The notes under the pieces: model-generated
Seen by the model: only the letters and a program-made list of their open reading frames with translations
Told to the model about the DNA's origin: nothing
Database searches by the model: none
Origin: Anaeromyxobacter dehalogenans 2CP-C
GTDB taxonomy: Bacteria > Myxococcota > Myxococcia > Myxococcales > Anaeromyxobacteraceae
Length of the DNA: 64,000 nt
Assembly: GCF_000013385.1 (NCBI RefSeq)
Contig: NC_007760.1
Location: 1,489,001 to 1,553,000, forward strand
Direction of reading: 5' to 3'
Shown here: positions 6,695 through 15,321 of the stretch, piece after piece
Position numbering within the stretch: position 1 is the first letter of the stretch
Layout of the letters: each line of letters starts with the position of its first letter
Made by a program: the position numbers and the translations under genes

Positions 6695-9298
6695 TCACGT
6701 CGCCAGATGCGGAGCGATTCCGTCCATGATGGCGCGGAGTTCCGCGGTCGATGACGATCCGGCGAGCCTGAGCTTGCCCGCCTCCTCGGCGATGACGCGC
6801 TGCGAGATCAGCCACTCCAGCGCGTTCTCCAGCGTGGCCTTCGAGATGGCCTCGCGGAGCGCGATCCGCCCGGAGAGGAACTCGCCGCGGCCTCGCTCCA
6901 TCGCCTCGCGGACGAGCGCACGCCGGTCGAGCGGCGCCTGCCGCGGCGCGTCGGGACCGAGGGCGGCGACGGCGGCCGCGGCGGCGAGGTGGTACGCCTC
7001 GAGGTACGCGCGGAGGAGATCGGCGAGGAAGGCGAGGGCGGTGGTCTCGGGGCCGGGCAGCACCCGGCCCGCGTCGCAGTCCACCGCCCGCACCCGCACC
7101 AGGAACGCGAGGTTCGACTCGAAGATCTCGTCGAAGCTCGCGCCGCTCCGGTACATGAACTCGAGCTTGAACAGCCGCGAGAGCCACAGCGCCCGCCCGC
7201 GGACCTCGGCGGCCGTCGAGCCGCCCGGCCCGCCGGCGCGCGCCGCGGCGGCCACCAGCGCGGGCGCGACGTAGCGGTGGATGACCGCGTTGCGGTGGTA
7301 GTCGAGCATCGGCCGCTTCTCGTCCACCACCTGGTAGATGGTGTCGCCCGCCGCGACCTCCACCCGCACCAGCCCTTCGTGCGCCAGCCGCCGCACCGCG
7401 TCGGCGATGGGGCCGGCCTGGCGCGGATCGGAGGGCGCGCCGGCGAGGTCGCGCGCGAAGCGGGCGCCGCCCTCTGCCGCCACGTAGCGGAGCAGCTCGA
7501 CGCGCCGCGCCACCTCCTCGGAGCCGAGGCCGCGCCGCACGTGCGAGAGCAGGGCCGCGGACACGAGCCCGACGGGCGTGATGGTCACCGCGCGGCTGAT
7601 GCCGTACGCGATGCGGTTCGCGAGCCCCTGCACCAGCTGCCGCTTCGCCTCCGCGGCCTCGCCCGCCCCGGCGGCGGCGGCGGGCGCGGCGCGCCGCTCC
7701 GCCTCGCCGCCCCACGCCTCGTCCACCGCCAGCGACGCGGCGCGCGCGCCCAGCCGCTCCGCCGCGAGCTGGCGCAGCGAGATGGGCGTCTCGAACTGCA
7801 CGTAGAGCCGCTCGTAGCGCCGCAGCAGCACGCGGGCCGCGCCCAGCAGGCCGCGCAGGCTCTCCTTGCGCTTCTCGCCGCCCGCCAGCTCCTTCGCGTA
7901 GCTGGAGGCCTCGATGAGCCGCTCGTAGTCGATCGCCACCGGCACGAACAGCACGTCGTCGGCGGCGCCGTCCAGCCAGGCGTCCACCTCCATCGACACC
8001 AGGCCGGTCTTCGGGAACAGGAGCTTGCCGGTGCGGCTGCGCCCGCCCTCCACGTAGAACTCCTGCGGGAAGCGGTCGCGCAGCAGGTGCTTCACGTAGG
8101 CGCGCAGCACCGCGGTGTAGACGCGGTCGCCCTTCACCTTGCGCCGGATGAAGAACGCGCCGCCGCGGCGGGCGATCCCGCCGAACGGCCAGAACGCGAG
8201 GTTGATGCCGGCCGCGATGTGCGGCGGCGTCATCCCGTTCTCGTAGAGGAGCCAGGAGAGCACGAGGTAGTCCACGTGGCTCTTGTGGCTGGGGCAGAGC
8301 ACGATGGGCGCGTCGGCGGCGGCGCGGCGCAGCCGGGCCAGCCCCTCCTCGTCCACCTCGACGCTGGTGTAGAGCCGGCGGAAGAACCACGAGAGCAGCG
8401 CCCGCATCACGCCGACGAAGACCGGGTCGTAGTTGCTCGCGATCTCGCGCAGGTCCTTCTCGGCCTCTCCCACCACCGCCTGCGCGGGGCGGCCGCTGCC
8501 GGCCGCCACCGCCTCGATGGCCGCGCGCAGCGAGCGGTCGCGCAGGACCTTCTCGCGCACGCGGGAGGGCGCCTTGAGCGGCGGGCCGACCGCGGTGCGG
8601 AACTCGCGGGCGAGGTGCTGGTGGAGCGCGCCGCGCACGCGCAGGGCCACCGAGGCGTCGGGCTCGGCGGCGCGCTGCGCGAGGTACTCCTTCAGGTCGA
8701 GCGCGCGCCCCACGTCGAACACCGCGCGCCGGAACGCGCGCAGGAACGCGATCGCGTTCGCGAGGGCGCTCGGCGACTCGGGCGAGCCGTAGAGCACGTC
8801 CCAGATCGACCCCTGCAGCCGCTGCGGCCGCCGGCTCCACACCAGCAGCACCGGCACGAGGAACACCGGCTGGAACAGGTCGCGCTGCTGGCGCACCAGC
8901 GCCGCGAGCGGGTCCTGCTCGGCGTCGGGGCGCCCGAGGAACACGAGGGACGACTCGCCGGCGGCGACCGCGTCCTCGAAGGCGCGGCGGGTGCGCCGCA
9001 CGCGCGCGAGCCAGCCGGCGAGGCCGTGGAAGCCCTGGGCGGCGCGGAGCGGCGGCAGGCCGGCGCGGCGCAGGAACCAGCGCAGGTAGAGGAAGCCGAG
9101 CAGGCCCGGCGAGCGCATCACGAACACCAGGCTGCCGCGCGCGGCGAGCGCGCGGAGCGTGGCGATCGCGCCGCGGGGGATCTTGACCGGCGCGAACCAC
9201 CGGCCGAGCAGGCCGCCGCCCTCGCCGAGGCCGGCGCCCGATGACGCGGACGGCGGCGGCGTCGAGCCGTCCGGCTGGGGATCCGAGGCCTTCGTCAC
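6695..9298 (-). CDS. plsB: glycerol-3-phosphate 1-O-acyltransferase PlsB
   Basis: An 867-aa membrane-associated enzyme that acylates sn-glycerol-3-phosphate at position 1, the first step of phospholipid synthesis. All four acyltransferase blocks are present: HKSHVD (H338, D343) in CPSHKSHVDYL, GGAFFIRR, the substrate block YVEGGRSRTGK near residue 421 and VPVAIDYERLIE near residue 457. The length is close to the 800-odd residues of Proteobacterial PlsB. The N-terminal 30 residues are a Pro/Ser/Gly-rich extension. It lies 88 bp downstream of the HEAT-repeat gene on the same strand and 132 bp upstream of the CoA-transferase gene. Confidence 0.93.
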   Translation of the reverse strand: MTKASDPQPDGSTPPPSASSGAGLGEGGGLLGRWFAPVKIPRGAIATLRALAARGSLVFVMRSPGLLGFLYLRWFLRRAGLPPLRAAQGFHGLAGWLARVRRTRRAFEDAVAAGESSLVFLGRPDAEQDPLAALVRQQRDLFQPVFLVPVLLVWSRRPQRLQGSIWDVLYGSPESPSALANAIAFLRAFRRAVFDVGRALDLKEYLAQRAAEPDASVALRVRGALHQHLAREFRTAVGPPLKAPSRVREKVLRDRSLRAAIEAVAAGSGRPAQAVVGEAEKDLREIASNYDPVFVGVMRALLSWFFRRLYTSVEVDEEGLARLRRAAADAPIVLCPSHKSHVDYLVLSWLLYENGMTPPHIAAGINLAFWPFGGIARRGGAFFIRRKVKGDRVYTAVLRAYVKHLLRDRFPQEFYVEGGRSRTGKLLFPKTGLVSMEVDAWLDGAADDVLFVPVAIDYERLIEASSYAKELAGGEKRKESLRGLLGAARVLLRRYERLYVQFETPISLRQLAAERLGARAASLAVDEAWGGEAERRAAPAAAAGAGEAAEAKRQLVQGLANRIAYGISRAVTITPVGLVSAALLSHVRRGLGSEEVARRVELLRYVAAEGGARFARDLAGAPSDPRQAGPIADAVRRLAHEGLVRVEVAAGDTIYQVVDEKRPMLDYHRNAVIHRYVAPALVAAAARAGGPGGSTAAEVRGRALWLSRLFKLEFMYRSGASFDEIFESNLAFLVRVRAVDCDAGRVLPGPETTALAFLADLLRAYLEAYHLAAAAAVAALGPDAPRQAPLDRRALVREAMERGRGEFLSGRIALREAISKATLENALEWLISQRVIAEEAGKLRLAGSSSTAELRAIMDGIAPHLAT

Positions 9299-9386
9299 GG
9301 CGCGCGAGTGTATTACAGCGCCGGCGGCTCGCGGGCGGATTCCGCCCGGAAATCCCGGACCTGCAGGCCGGGCCGGGGGTCCGCGG

Positions 9387-10136
9387 TCACCCGCGCTTCT
9401 TCACCCGGCCCTCGCGGTCCAGGTAGAACGGCTCGACCAGCAGCGCCTCGACGCTGGGGCGATGCCCCTTCACGTCCGCCCCGAGCCGCGCCAGGGTCTC
9501 CAGCACCTCGCCGCGCACCCGCGCGTTGTCGCGGTCGCGCAGCAGGAGCTGGATGAGCGCGTCGCGCGCGGGCTCGCTGGGCGCGCGCCCCGAGAGCACG
9601 CGGGCCGCGCCGATGCGCACGTCGTCGGAGAAGTCCTCGAGCAGCGGGAGCAGGGCGGCCTCCAGGCCCGCGTCGGCCTCCGGCCCGGCGTGCTCCGCGA
9701 GCCAGGTGAGCAGGACCAGCTTCTTCTCCGGGTCGCGCGTGTAGGAGCGGGAGAGGCGCGCCAGCTCCTTCACCACCGTCTCCACGACCTTCTCCGGCGG
9801 CGCGACCTGCGCGAGCACCCGCAGGCCCCACGCGATCCCGGACTCCTGCTCGCGGATGAACGCCTCCACCGGCCCGAGCGCCTCCTGGCCGGCGGCGACC
9901 AGGATCCCGCGCGCGGTCTCCTTCTCCTCGTCGTCGGTGATGCCGGGCTCGGCACGGACGGTGAAGCGCAGGCACAGCGTGCCGAGCGCGCCCGGCGTGG
10001 CCATCTCGCCGAGCTGCTCGATCACCTTCTGGCGGTTCTCCGGCGGGCCGTAGCGCTCGGTGAGCTTCTTCGCGAGCTTGCGGAGCTGGTTCTGCTCCCG
10101 CTCCTCCTTCGACCCGAACAGATCGAACAGTCCCAT
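9387..10136 (-). CDS. HEAT-repeat protein
   Basis: A 249-aa soluble all-helical protein. I start it at the ATG at 10136 (MGLFDLFGSKEERE) because a GGAGG sits directly upstream; an upstream in-frame start would add a low-complexity segment. Repeated helical pairs such as VIEQLGEMATPGALGTLCLRF, EAALLPLLEDFSDDVRIGAARVL and RDALIQLLLRDRDNARVRGEVLETLARLG have the pattern of PBS-lyase/HEAT-like repeats, normally protein-protein scaffolds. No catalytic motif is seen. It lies between dnaJ and plsB on the minus strand with 63 and 88 bp gaps, so the three may be co-transcribed. Confidence 0.75.
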   Translation of the reverse strand: MGLFDLFGSKEEREQNQLRKLAKKLTERYGPPENRQKVIEQLGEMATPGALGTLCLRFTVRAEPGITDDEEKETARGILVAAGQEALGPVEAFIREQESGIAWGLRVLAQVAPPEKVVETVVKELARLSRSYTRDPEKKLVLLTWLAEHAGPEADAGLEAALLPLLEDFSDDVRIGAARVLSGRAPSEPARDALIQLLLRDRDNARVRGEVLETLARLGADVKGHRPSVEALLVEPFYLDREGRVKKRG

Positions 10137-10199
10137 CCGACCTCCGAAACCCCCGCGCCAGCGTCCGGCCCCCGCGGGAGCGGACGGAGGCACGAGGTT

Positions 10200-11156
10200 C
10201 TACAACGAGATGCCCGCGCGCGGATCGTCCTTGTACAGCTCGGCGAGCGGCTTCACGGCCTCGCGCAGCGCGGACCCGTCCGGTGGCAGCCGCAGCTGGA
10301 CCACCGCGTAGAGGTCGCCGCGCGGCCCGCCCCGGAGGTCCGGCATCCCCTTGCCGCGGAGCCGGAGCTGCATGCCGCTCTGCGCGCCGGCGGGCACGCG
10401 CAGCCGCACCGGGCCCTCGAACGTGGGCAGCTCCACCTCGGCCCCGAGCGCGGCCTCCGGGATGGTGACGGGCAGGTCGAGGTAGAGGTCGCGCCCCTCC
10501 CGCCGGAGGTGCGGGTGCGGGCGCAGCCGGACCTCCAGGTACAGGTCTCCGGCGGGGCCGCCGTGGACCCCGCGCCCGCCCTGGCCGCCCAGGCGGATGC
10601 GCGAGCCGTCGGTCACGCCGGCCGGGATCTTCACGCGGAGCGTGCGGCCGTCCACGCGCAGGTCGCGCTCGGCGCCGAGCACCGCGTCGCGCAGGTCGAT
10701 GGCGATCTCCGCCTCCGCGTGCGCGCCCTGCGACGGGATGGGGCCCCGCCGCACCCGCCCGCCGCGCGCGCCGCCGAACAGGTCGCCGAAGATCGACCCG
10801 AAGTCGAACGCGCCGTAGTCGCCCACGTTCACCGTGGAGAAGTCGCCGAAGTCGAAGGGCATCCCGCCGTTCGGCGCGCCGTGCCGCTTCCACTGACGGT
10901 ACTGCTCGGCCTTCTTCTCGTCGAACCCGGAGCGCAGCGAGTCCGGCCCGAACTCGTCGTACAGCTTCCGGCGCTTCTCGTCGGAGAGCACCTCGAACGC
11001 CGCCGTGACCTCCTTGAAGCGCTCCTCCGCCGCCTTGTTCCCCGGGTTCACGTCGGGGTGGTACTTCCTGGCGAGCTTGCGGTAGGCGCGCTTGATCTCG
11101 TCGTGGGTCGCGGTGCGTGGAACTCCGATGATCTCGTAGAGGTCGCGCTCTGGCAC
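10200..11156 (-). CDS. DnaJ-like co-chaperone without zinc finger (CbpA/type II)
   Basis: A 318-aa Hsp40. An N-terminal J domain (1-70) contains HPD at 33-35, which stimulates DnaK ATPase. A short G/F-rich linker (GDFSTVNVGDYGAFDFGSIFGDLFGG) follows, then directly the two C-terminal peptide-binding beta domains (from about 140). The CxxCxGxG zinc repeats of canonical DnaJ are absent, making it CbpA-like. The start is a GTG at 11156-11154 (VPERDLYEIIG). It is divergent from the SurA-like gene. Confidence 0.88.
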   Translation of the reverse strand: MPERDLYEIIGVPRTATHDEIKRAYRKLARKYHPDVNPGNKAAEERFKEVTAAFEVLSDEKRRKLYDEFGPDSLRSGFDEKKAEQYRQWKRHGAPNGGMPFDFGDFSTVNVGDYGAFDFGSIFGDLFGGARGGRVRRGPIPSQGAHAEAEIAIDLRDAVLGAERDLRVDGRTLRVKIPAGVTDGSRIRLGGQGGRGVHGGPAGDLYLEVRLRPHPHLRREGRDLYLDLPVTIPEAALGAEVELPTFEGPVRLRVPAGAQSGMQLRLRGKGMPDLRGGPRGDLYAVVQLRLPPDGSALREAVKPLAELYKDDPRAGISL

Positions 11157-11248
11157 GCGGGGAAACGTAACGCTCCCGGGCGGGAGGTCAAATCGCGGCG
11201 CCCCCGGGCGGCGCGCGCGGACGGGCTCCCCACGGCGCCCGCGCTGAC

Positions 11249-11254
11249 TACAAT
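11249..11254 (+). promoter_or_regulatory. -10-like box TACAAT for the SurA-like gene
   Basis: TACAAT ends 7 bases before the ATG at 11262, which I take as the start. The alternative ATG at 11253 lies inside this box, so if the box is the promoter that upstream codon is not in the mRNA. No good -35 is visible. Confidence 0.4.
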
Positions 11255-11261
11255 GGGGCCC

Positions 11262-11933
11262 ATGCTCCTCTCCCTGCTCCTCGCCGCCGCCGCGGCGGCC
11301 CCGGCCCCGCCGCCGGGCGCGCGCGTCGTCGAGCAGGTGGTGGCCGTGCTGCGCAACCCGGCCGGCGCGGCGCCGCGCCCCATCACGCTCACCCGGCTCG
11401 AGGCCGAGGCCCGCGTCGCGCTCGTCTCGCGCGGCGGCGCCGAGGCGGCGTTCCGGCCGCTGGACGCGGAGGTGCTGCGCGCCACCCTCGACTGGCTGCT
11501 CGACGAGATGCTGGTGGCGGACGAGTCGGCCCGGCTGCGGCTCGACGCGGTGGACCGCGAGGCGCTCGAGCCGGCGCTGCGGCGGTTCCGCGGGCGCTTC
11601 GCGGACGACGACGCCTACCGCCGGTTCCTGGCCCGCTTCGAGCTGGGCGAGGAGGACGTGGCCGCGTCGCTGGCGCGGACGCTGGAGGTGGAGCGCTACC
11701 TCGGCACGCGCGTGGGCCGCGGGGTGCGCGTCGGGGACGACGAGGTGGACGCGGTGCTGCGGGCGCGCGGCGCGGCGGCGCCATCGCCCGGGTCGCGGGA
11801 GGCGGTCCGCGCCGGGCTGGCCGAGGAGCGCGCCCGCGCGCAGGCGCAGGCGCTGATCCGCGAGCTGCGCGCCCGCGCCGAGATCCGCGTGCTCGACCCG
11901 GCGCTCCGCCGCGAGCCGGCGAGGGGGGGCTGA
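11262..11933 (+). CDS. exported SurA-N-like protein (putative periplasmic chaperone/foldase remnant)
   Basis: A 223-aa protein with an N-terminal signal-like segment (MLLSLLLAAAAAAPAPPPGA). The rest is helical: VVEQVVAVLRNP, ITLTRLEAEARVAL, VLRATLDWLLDEMLVADES, FLARFELGEEDVAASLARTLEVERYL and VGDDEVDAVLRARG. These resemble the N-terminal chaperone domain of SurA/PpiC-type proteins. No parvulin peptidyl-prolyl isomerase domain follows, so it is a chaperone-only version. Its stop is one base from the rimI GTG, so the two are probably coupled. Confidence 0.6.
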   Translation: MLLSLLLAAAAAAPAPPPGARVVEQVVAVLRNPAGAAPRPITLTRLEAEARVALVSRGGAEAAFRPLDAEVLRATLDWLLDEMLVADESARLRLDAVDREALEPALRRFRGRFADDDAYRRFLARFELGEEDVAASLARTLEVERYLGTRVGRGVRVGDDEVDAVLRARGAAAPSPGSREAVRAGLAEERARAQAQALIRELRARAEIRVLDPALRREPARGG

Positions 11934-11934
11934 C

Positions 11935-12414
11935 GTGCGCAGGCCGGCCGATCCCGCGCCGGAGCTCCGGTTCCGTCCGATGCGGACGGCGGACCTCGAT
12001 CGCGTGGTGGACATCGAGAAGGACGGGTTCCGCAACCCGTGGTCGCGCCAGCTGCTCGAGCGCGAACTCGGGCACGCGTGGTCGAGCACGCTGCTGGCGG
12101 TCGAGGACGGCCCCGGCGGCGAGGTGGTGCTCGGCTTCATCGTGTTCTGGCTGGTGCACGACGAGCTGCACGTCCTCAACATCGCGACCGCGCTGGAGGC
12201 GCGGCGGCGCGGGGTGGGGCGCGCGCTCATGCTGGAGGGCCACCGGATCGGCCGCGGCCGCGGCGCGGTGCTCGCCACGCTGGAGGTGCGCCGCTCGAAC
12301 CTGCCGGCCATCGAGCTGTACCGCTCGCTGGGCTACCGGCAGGTCGGGATCCGCCCCGGGTACTACGCCGAGGAGGGCGAGGACGCCGTCGTGATGACCG
12401 CGGACCTGCCCTAG
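11935..12414 (+). CDS. rimI: ribosomal-protein-alanine N-acetyltransferase RimI
   Basis: A 159-aa GNAT enzyme expected to acetylate the N-terminal alanine of ribosomal protein S18. The RimI pattern is clear: RTADLDRVVDIEKDGFRNPWS at the N-terminus, LGFIVFWLVHDELHVLNIATALEARRRGVGRALM with the acetyl-CoA-binding RRxGVG, and the C-terminal VRRSNLPAIELYRSLGYRQVGIRPGYY. It starts with GTG one base after the stop of the SurA-like gene. Confidence 0.85.
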   Translation: MRRPADPAPELRFRPMRTADLDRVVDIEKDGFRNPWSRQLLERELGHAWSSTLLAVEDGPGGEVVLGFIVFWLVHDELHVLNIATALEARRRGVGRALMLEGHRIGRGRGAVLATLEVRRSNLPAIELYRSLGYRQVGIRPGYYAEEGEDAVVMTADLP

Positions 12415-12441
12415 GCGGCGGCCGTGGCGGGCGGAGGCGGG

Positions 12442-12471
12442 CTGACAGGCGGCCCCCCGCTGGTGTAAGCA
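12442..12471 (+). promoter_or_regulatory. sigma-70-type promoter of pyrD
   Basis: CTGACA at 12442-12447, an 18-base spacer, and TAAGCA at 12466-12471. The -10 ends 9 bases before the pyrD ATG at 12481, implying a nearly leaderless transcript. The -10 is a weak match. Confidence 0.4.
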
Positions 12472-12480
12472 GGCCGCCCC

Positions 12481-13575
12481 ATGCTCTGGCCAGCCCTGCG
12501 GTCCGTCCTGTTCCAGCTCGACCCGGAGCGCGTGCACCACCTCGCGCACTGGGCGCTGCACCGCGTCCCGCCCGCCCTGGCGCGCGCGCGCCGGCCGGCG
12601 CCCGTGCCGGCCCTCGCCGTCCGCTGCATGGGGCTCGACTTCGACGGCCCGATGGGCCTGGCGGCCGGCTTCGACAAGGGCGACGTGGCGCTGCCGGGCC
12701 TGTTCGGCCTGGGCTTCTCGCACGTGGAGATCGGGACGATCACGCCGCGGCCGCAGCCGGGCAACGACCGCCCGCGCCTGTTCCGCCTGCCGGAGCACCG
12801 CGCGCTCCTCAACCGGATGGGCTTCAACAACGAGGGGATGGAGGCCTGCGCGCGCCGGCTCGCGGCCCTGCCCGCGGCCGCGCGGCTCGGGCCGGTCGGG
12901 ATCAACGTCGGGAAGAACAAGGCCACGCCGAACGAGGACGCCGCCTCCGACTACCTCGCGTGCATCGAGCGGCTCCACCCGTACGCCGACTACCTGGTGG
13001 TCAACATCTCCTCGCCCAACACGCCGGGGCTGCGGCAGCTCCAGGAGCGCGAGGCGCTGGACCGGCTGCTGCGCGCCTGCGTGCGCCACCTGGCGGAGCG
13101 GGCGCCGGGCAAGCCGCTGCTCGTGAAGCTCGCGCCGGACCTCTCCCCCGAGGCGCTCGACGAGGCGGTGGACGTGGCCATCGCGGCGGGCGCGGCCGGC
13201 ATCGTCGCGACCAACACCACGCTCTCGCGGGCCGGCGTCGAGCGCCACCCGCGCGCCGCCGAGGCGGGCGGGCTCTCCGGCGCCCCGCTGGAGCGGCTCG
13301 CGACCGAGGTGGTCCGGCGCTGCTACGCGCGCGCCGCCGGCCGCGTCCCGATCGTGGGGGTGGGCGGGGTGATGGACGCCGAGGGCGCGTACGCGAAGAT
13401 CCGGGCCGGCGCCACGCTGGTCCAGGCCTACACCGGCCTCATCTACGGGGGCCCCGGGTTCGTGGGCCGGGTGAACGCCGGCCTGGCGCGGCTGCTCGAG
13501 CGCGACGGCTTCAGCACCCTTTCGGATGCCGTCGGCGCGGACCACCGACAGGGCGGCGGGAAGGCGGCGGGGTAG
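12481..13575 (+). CDS. pyrD: dihydroorotate dehydrogenase (quinone), class 2
   Basis: A 364-aa membrane-associated flavoenzyme of pyrimidine synthesis that oxidises dihydroorotate to orotate with quinone as acceptor. Diagnostic features are the class-2 N-terminal helix region (WPALRSVLFQLDPERVHHLAHWAL), MGLAAGFDKGDVALPGL, VEIGTITPRPQPGN, the catalytic-serine motif NISSPNTPGLR (S177/S178), LLVKLAPDLS, and the FMN-phosphate loops ATNTT and GVGGVMDAEGAYAKIRAGA. The length is normal. It appears to be monocistronic. Confidence 0.95.
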   Translation: MLWPALRSVLFQLDPERVHHLAHWALHRVPPALARARRPAPVPALAVRCMGLDFDGPMGLAAGFDKGDVALPGLFGLGFSHVEIGTITPRPQPGNDRPRLFRLPEHRALLNRMGFNNEGMEACARRLAALPAAARLGPVGINVGKNKATPNEDAASDYLACIERLHPYADYLVVNISSPNTPGLRQLQEREALDRLLRACVRHLAERAPGKPLLVKLAPDLSPEALDEAVDVAIAAGAAGIVATNTTLSRAGVERHPRAAEAGGLSGAPLERLATEVVRRCYARAAGRVPIVGVGGVMDAEGAYAKIRAGATLVQAYTGLIYGGPGFVGRVNAGLARLLERDGFSTLSDAVGADHRQGGGKAAG

Positions 13576-13617
13576 GCGTGCGTTGAGACGTACGGCCGTC
13601 CCTCGCAGGGTGTTTAC

Positions 13618-13635
13618 GTTCCCTCATCCGGGAAC
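13618..13635. repeat. inverted repeat GTTCCC-N6-GGGAAC
   Basis: Perfect 6-bp arms separated by six bases (TCATCC), 43 bp after the pyrD stop and upstream of the phasin-like gene promoter. It may be an operator or a weak transcript end. The surrounding 13580-13700 stretch is less GC-rich than the coding sequence. Confidence 0.35.
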
Positions 13636-13677
13636 GACCATGTAGGGGCCTGAAGGATGACGCAGTGCGGTAGGGTC

Positions 13678-13706
13678 TTGAGGGCCCTGACGCGGCGCGT
13701 TACCGT
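13678..13706 (+). promoter_or_regulatory. sigma-70-type promoter of the phasin-like operon
   Basis: TTGAGG at 13678-13683, a 17-base spacer, and TACCGT at 13701-13706. The predicted start of transcription lies near 13713, giving a 5' leader of about 48 bases with a GGAGG ribosome site before the ATG at 13761. Confidence 0.5.
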
Positions 13707-13760
13707 CGGGGCAGATGGGGTGGCAGGAACGCCACGCCGGCAGACACCCGGAGGTTCCAC

Positions 13761-14219
13761 ATGGCCGAGACACAGAGGATCGAGAAGCTGAAGGTTCCGG
13801 AATTCCTGAGAGAGCCCCTGGAGGCGGCGCAGGTCCGCTTCGGCCAGATCGAGGAGGAGGCCCAGCGGGTGCTGAAGGACCTCATGGTCAGGGGACGTGC
13901 GGGAAGGAAGGACATCGAACACATCATGCAGCGGCTGTCCCGGCAGGACTGGAACCTCCCCGAGGTGAAGCACCGGCTGGGGAAGCTCCGGGAGCAGGGG
14001 GTGGAGCGGGCAGCCGAGTGGCGGGGGAAGGCCGAGACGTTCCGCACGGAGGCGCTGGAGCGGGTGACGGAGCTCCAGACGCGCGCGGTCGCGTTCCTCG
14101 GCGTCGCCACGCGGGATCAGGTGGAGGAGCTGAGCCGAGAGCTGGAGCGCCTCGCGAAGCGCCTCGATCGAGCGGAGAAGGGTCGCCGCAACGCGAAGAA
14201 GGCCAGGGCGGAGGGCTAG
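13761..14219 (+). CDS. phasin-superfamily coiled-coil protein
   Basis: A 152-aa highly charged helical protein without a signal peptide. The C-terminal segment GVATRDQVEELSRELERLAKRLD resembles the phasin signature in which a G-[IV]-[PA]-T-[RK]-x-[DE] turn precedes a coiled coil. Phasins coat polyhydroxyalkanoate granules. The first 100 residues (FLREPLEAAQVRFGQIEEEAQRVLKDL and onwards) are also amphipathic helix. It is followed after 2 bp by another protein with the same C-terminal pattern. No PHA synthase is in the window, so a granule role is inferred; a DNA- or membrane-associated coiled coil is the alternative. Confidence 0.6.
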   Translation: MAETQRIEKLKVPEFLREPLEAAQVRFGQIEEEAQRVLKDLMVRGRAGRKDIEHIMQRLSRQDWNLPEVKHRLGKLREQGVERAAEWRGKAETFRTEALERVTELQTRAVAFLGVATRDQVEELSRELERLAKRLDRAEKGRRNAKKARAEG

Positions 14220-14221
14220 CG

Positions 14222-14569
14222 ATGCCGGACATCCAGAGCATGTTCAAGGACGCCTGGTCCAGCGCGCGCGCCGGGGTGACCGCCGCCGAGGCCGAGGCGG
14301 AGAAGGTGCTCGGCCGCATCGGCGTCTCGACCGAGGGCGTGCGGCGGCAGGCCCGCGAGCTGGGCGAGCGGATCGACCGCGAGCGCCGCGAGCTCGAGCG
14401 CAACCTCGACGACGCGGTGCGCCGGGCGGCGAACCGCTTCCGGATCCCGACCCGCGACGACCTCGAGACGCTGCAGCGGCGCCTCGACGCCGTCGCCGAG
14501 CGCGTGGAGGCGCTGGCGAAGCGCGAGCCCGCCGCGCCGCCGCCGCCGCGGCAGGAGCAGGGGGAATAG
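14222..14569 (+). CDS. second phasin-superfamily-like coiled-coil protein
   Basis: A 115-aa protein with the order amphipathic helix (IQSMFKDAWSSARAGVTAAEAEAEKVL), charged coiled coil, then RFRIPTRDDLETLQRRLDAVAERVEAL. That last segment is the phasin-like turn plus coiled coil also seen in the upstream neighbour. It ends in a Pro/Glu tail. GGAGGG precedes the ATG. The stop overlaps the GTG of the transglycosylase gene, so the three genes form one tight operon. Confidence 0.55.
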   Translation: MPDIQSMFKDAWSSARAGVTAAEAEAEKVLGRIGVSTEGVRRQARELGERIDRERRELERNLDDAVRRAANRFRIPTRDDLETLQRRLDAVAERVEALAKREPAAPPPPRQEQGE

Positions 14570-15261
14570 TGCGGATGCCGCGGCTCAGCGGGCTCCTCGG
14601 GGCCGCCCTGGCCATCACCGCGTGGGTGGTGGTCGCGGCGTTCCCGCGGACGCTCTCGCACGAGCCGCGGCCGCACCGGCCCGGCGAGCCGGACTGCGGC
14701 GCGACCGGGTGCGAGCCCGAGGCCGATCCGCTGGTCGAGGCCATCGACGCGCAGATCGCGGCGCGGATGCCCGGCCTCGCCGAGGCCGATCGCACCCGGC
14801 TGGCGAGCACCATCGTGCTCGAGGCCGAGGCGGCGCGGATCGACCCGCTGCTGGTGCTCGCGCTCATCGAGGTCGAGTCCTCGTTCGACGCCCGCGCGCT
14901 GTCCGGGGCGGGCGCGAAGGGGCTCATGCAGCTCCGCGAGTCCACCCTGCGCCGCGAGCTGGAGCGGGTGGGCCTGCCCGCGGGCGACCCGCACGATCCG
15001 GTGCTGAACGTGCGGGCGGGCGTGCGCTACCTGCGCCGGCTCCTCGACGCCTTCGGGCGCGAGGAGGTGGCGCTGATGGCGTACAACGCCGGCCCGAACC
15101 GGATCCTGGGCTACCTGCGCGAGGGCGCGATCCCGCAGCGCTTCCACGTCTACCCGCGGCGCGTGAAGGCGGAGCTGCGCCGGATCCGCCGCGACATCGG
15201 CGACGAGCGGCCCGCCGAGGCGGTGGCGGCCGCCGCCGCGCCCGCCCCGGTGGCCGAGTAG
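14569..15261 (+). CDS. lytic transglycosylase (SLT domain), membrane-anchored
   Basis: A 230-aa murein hydrolase expected to act in the periplasm, cleaving glycan strands to 1,6-anhydro-MurNAc ends. An N-terminal hydrophobic segment (LLGAALAITAWVVVAAF) serves as signal or anchor. The SLT domain has the catalytic glutamate in the ESSF motif (E103), SGAGAKGLMQL and the late motif MAYNAGPNRILGYL. The GTG start overlaps the upstream TAG (TAGTG). An Ala/Pro tail follows the domain. Coupling to two phasin-like proteins is unusual. Confidence 0.85.
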   Translation: MRMPRLSGLLGAALAITAWVVVAAFPRTLSHEPRPHRPGEPDCGATGCEPEADPLVEAIDAQIAARMPGLAEADRTRLASTIVLEAEAARIDPLLVLALIEVESSFDARALSGAGAKGLMQLRESTLRRELERVGLPAGDPHDPVLNVRAGVRYLRRLLDAFGREEVALMAYNAGPNRILGYLREGAIPQRFHVYPRRVKAELRRIRRDIGDERPAEAVAAAAAPAPVAE

Positions 15262-15321
15262 GGCCGATCTCGGTTACACCCTGTCCCCGACCGCCCGGCG
15301 CCGCCCGGGCGCCAGGCCCCC

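Noticed and set aside
11253-11255. ATG at 11253 as start of the SurA-like gene
   Set aside because: It overlaps the TACAAT -10-like box; the ATG at 11262 gives a cleaner signal peptide and correct distance from the box.
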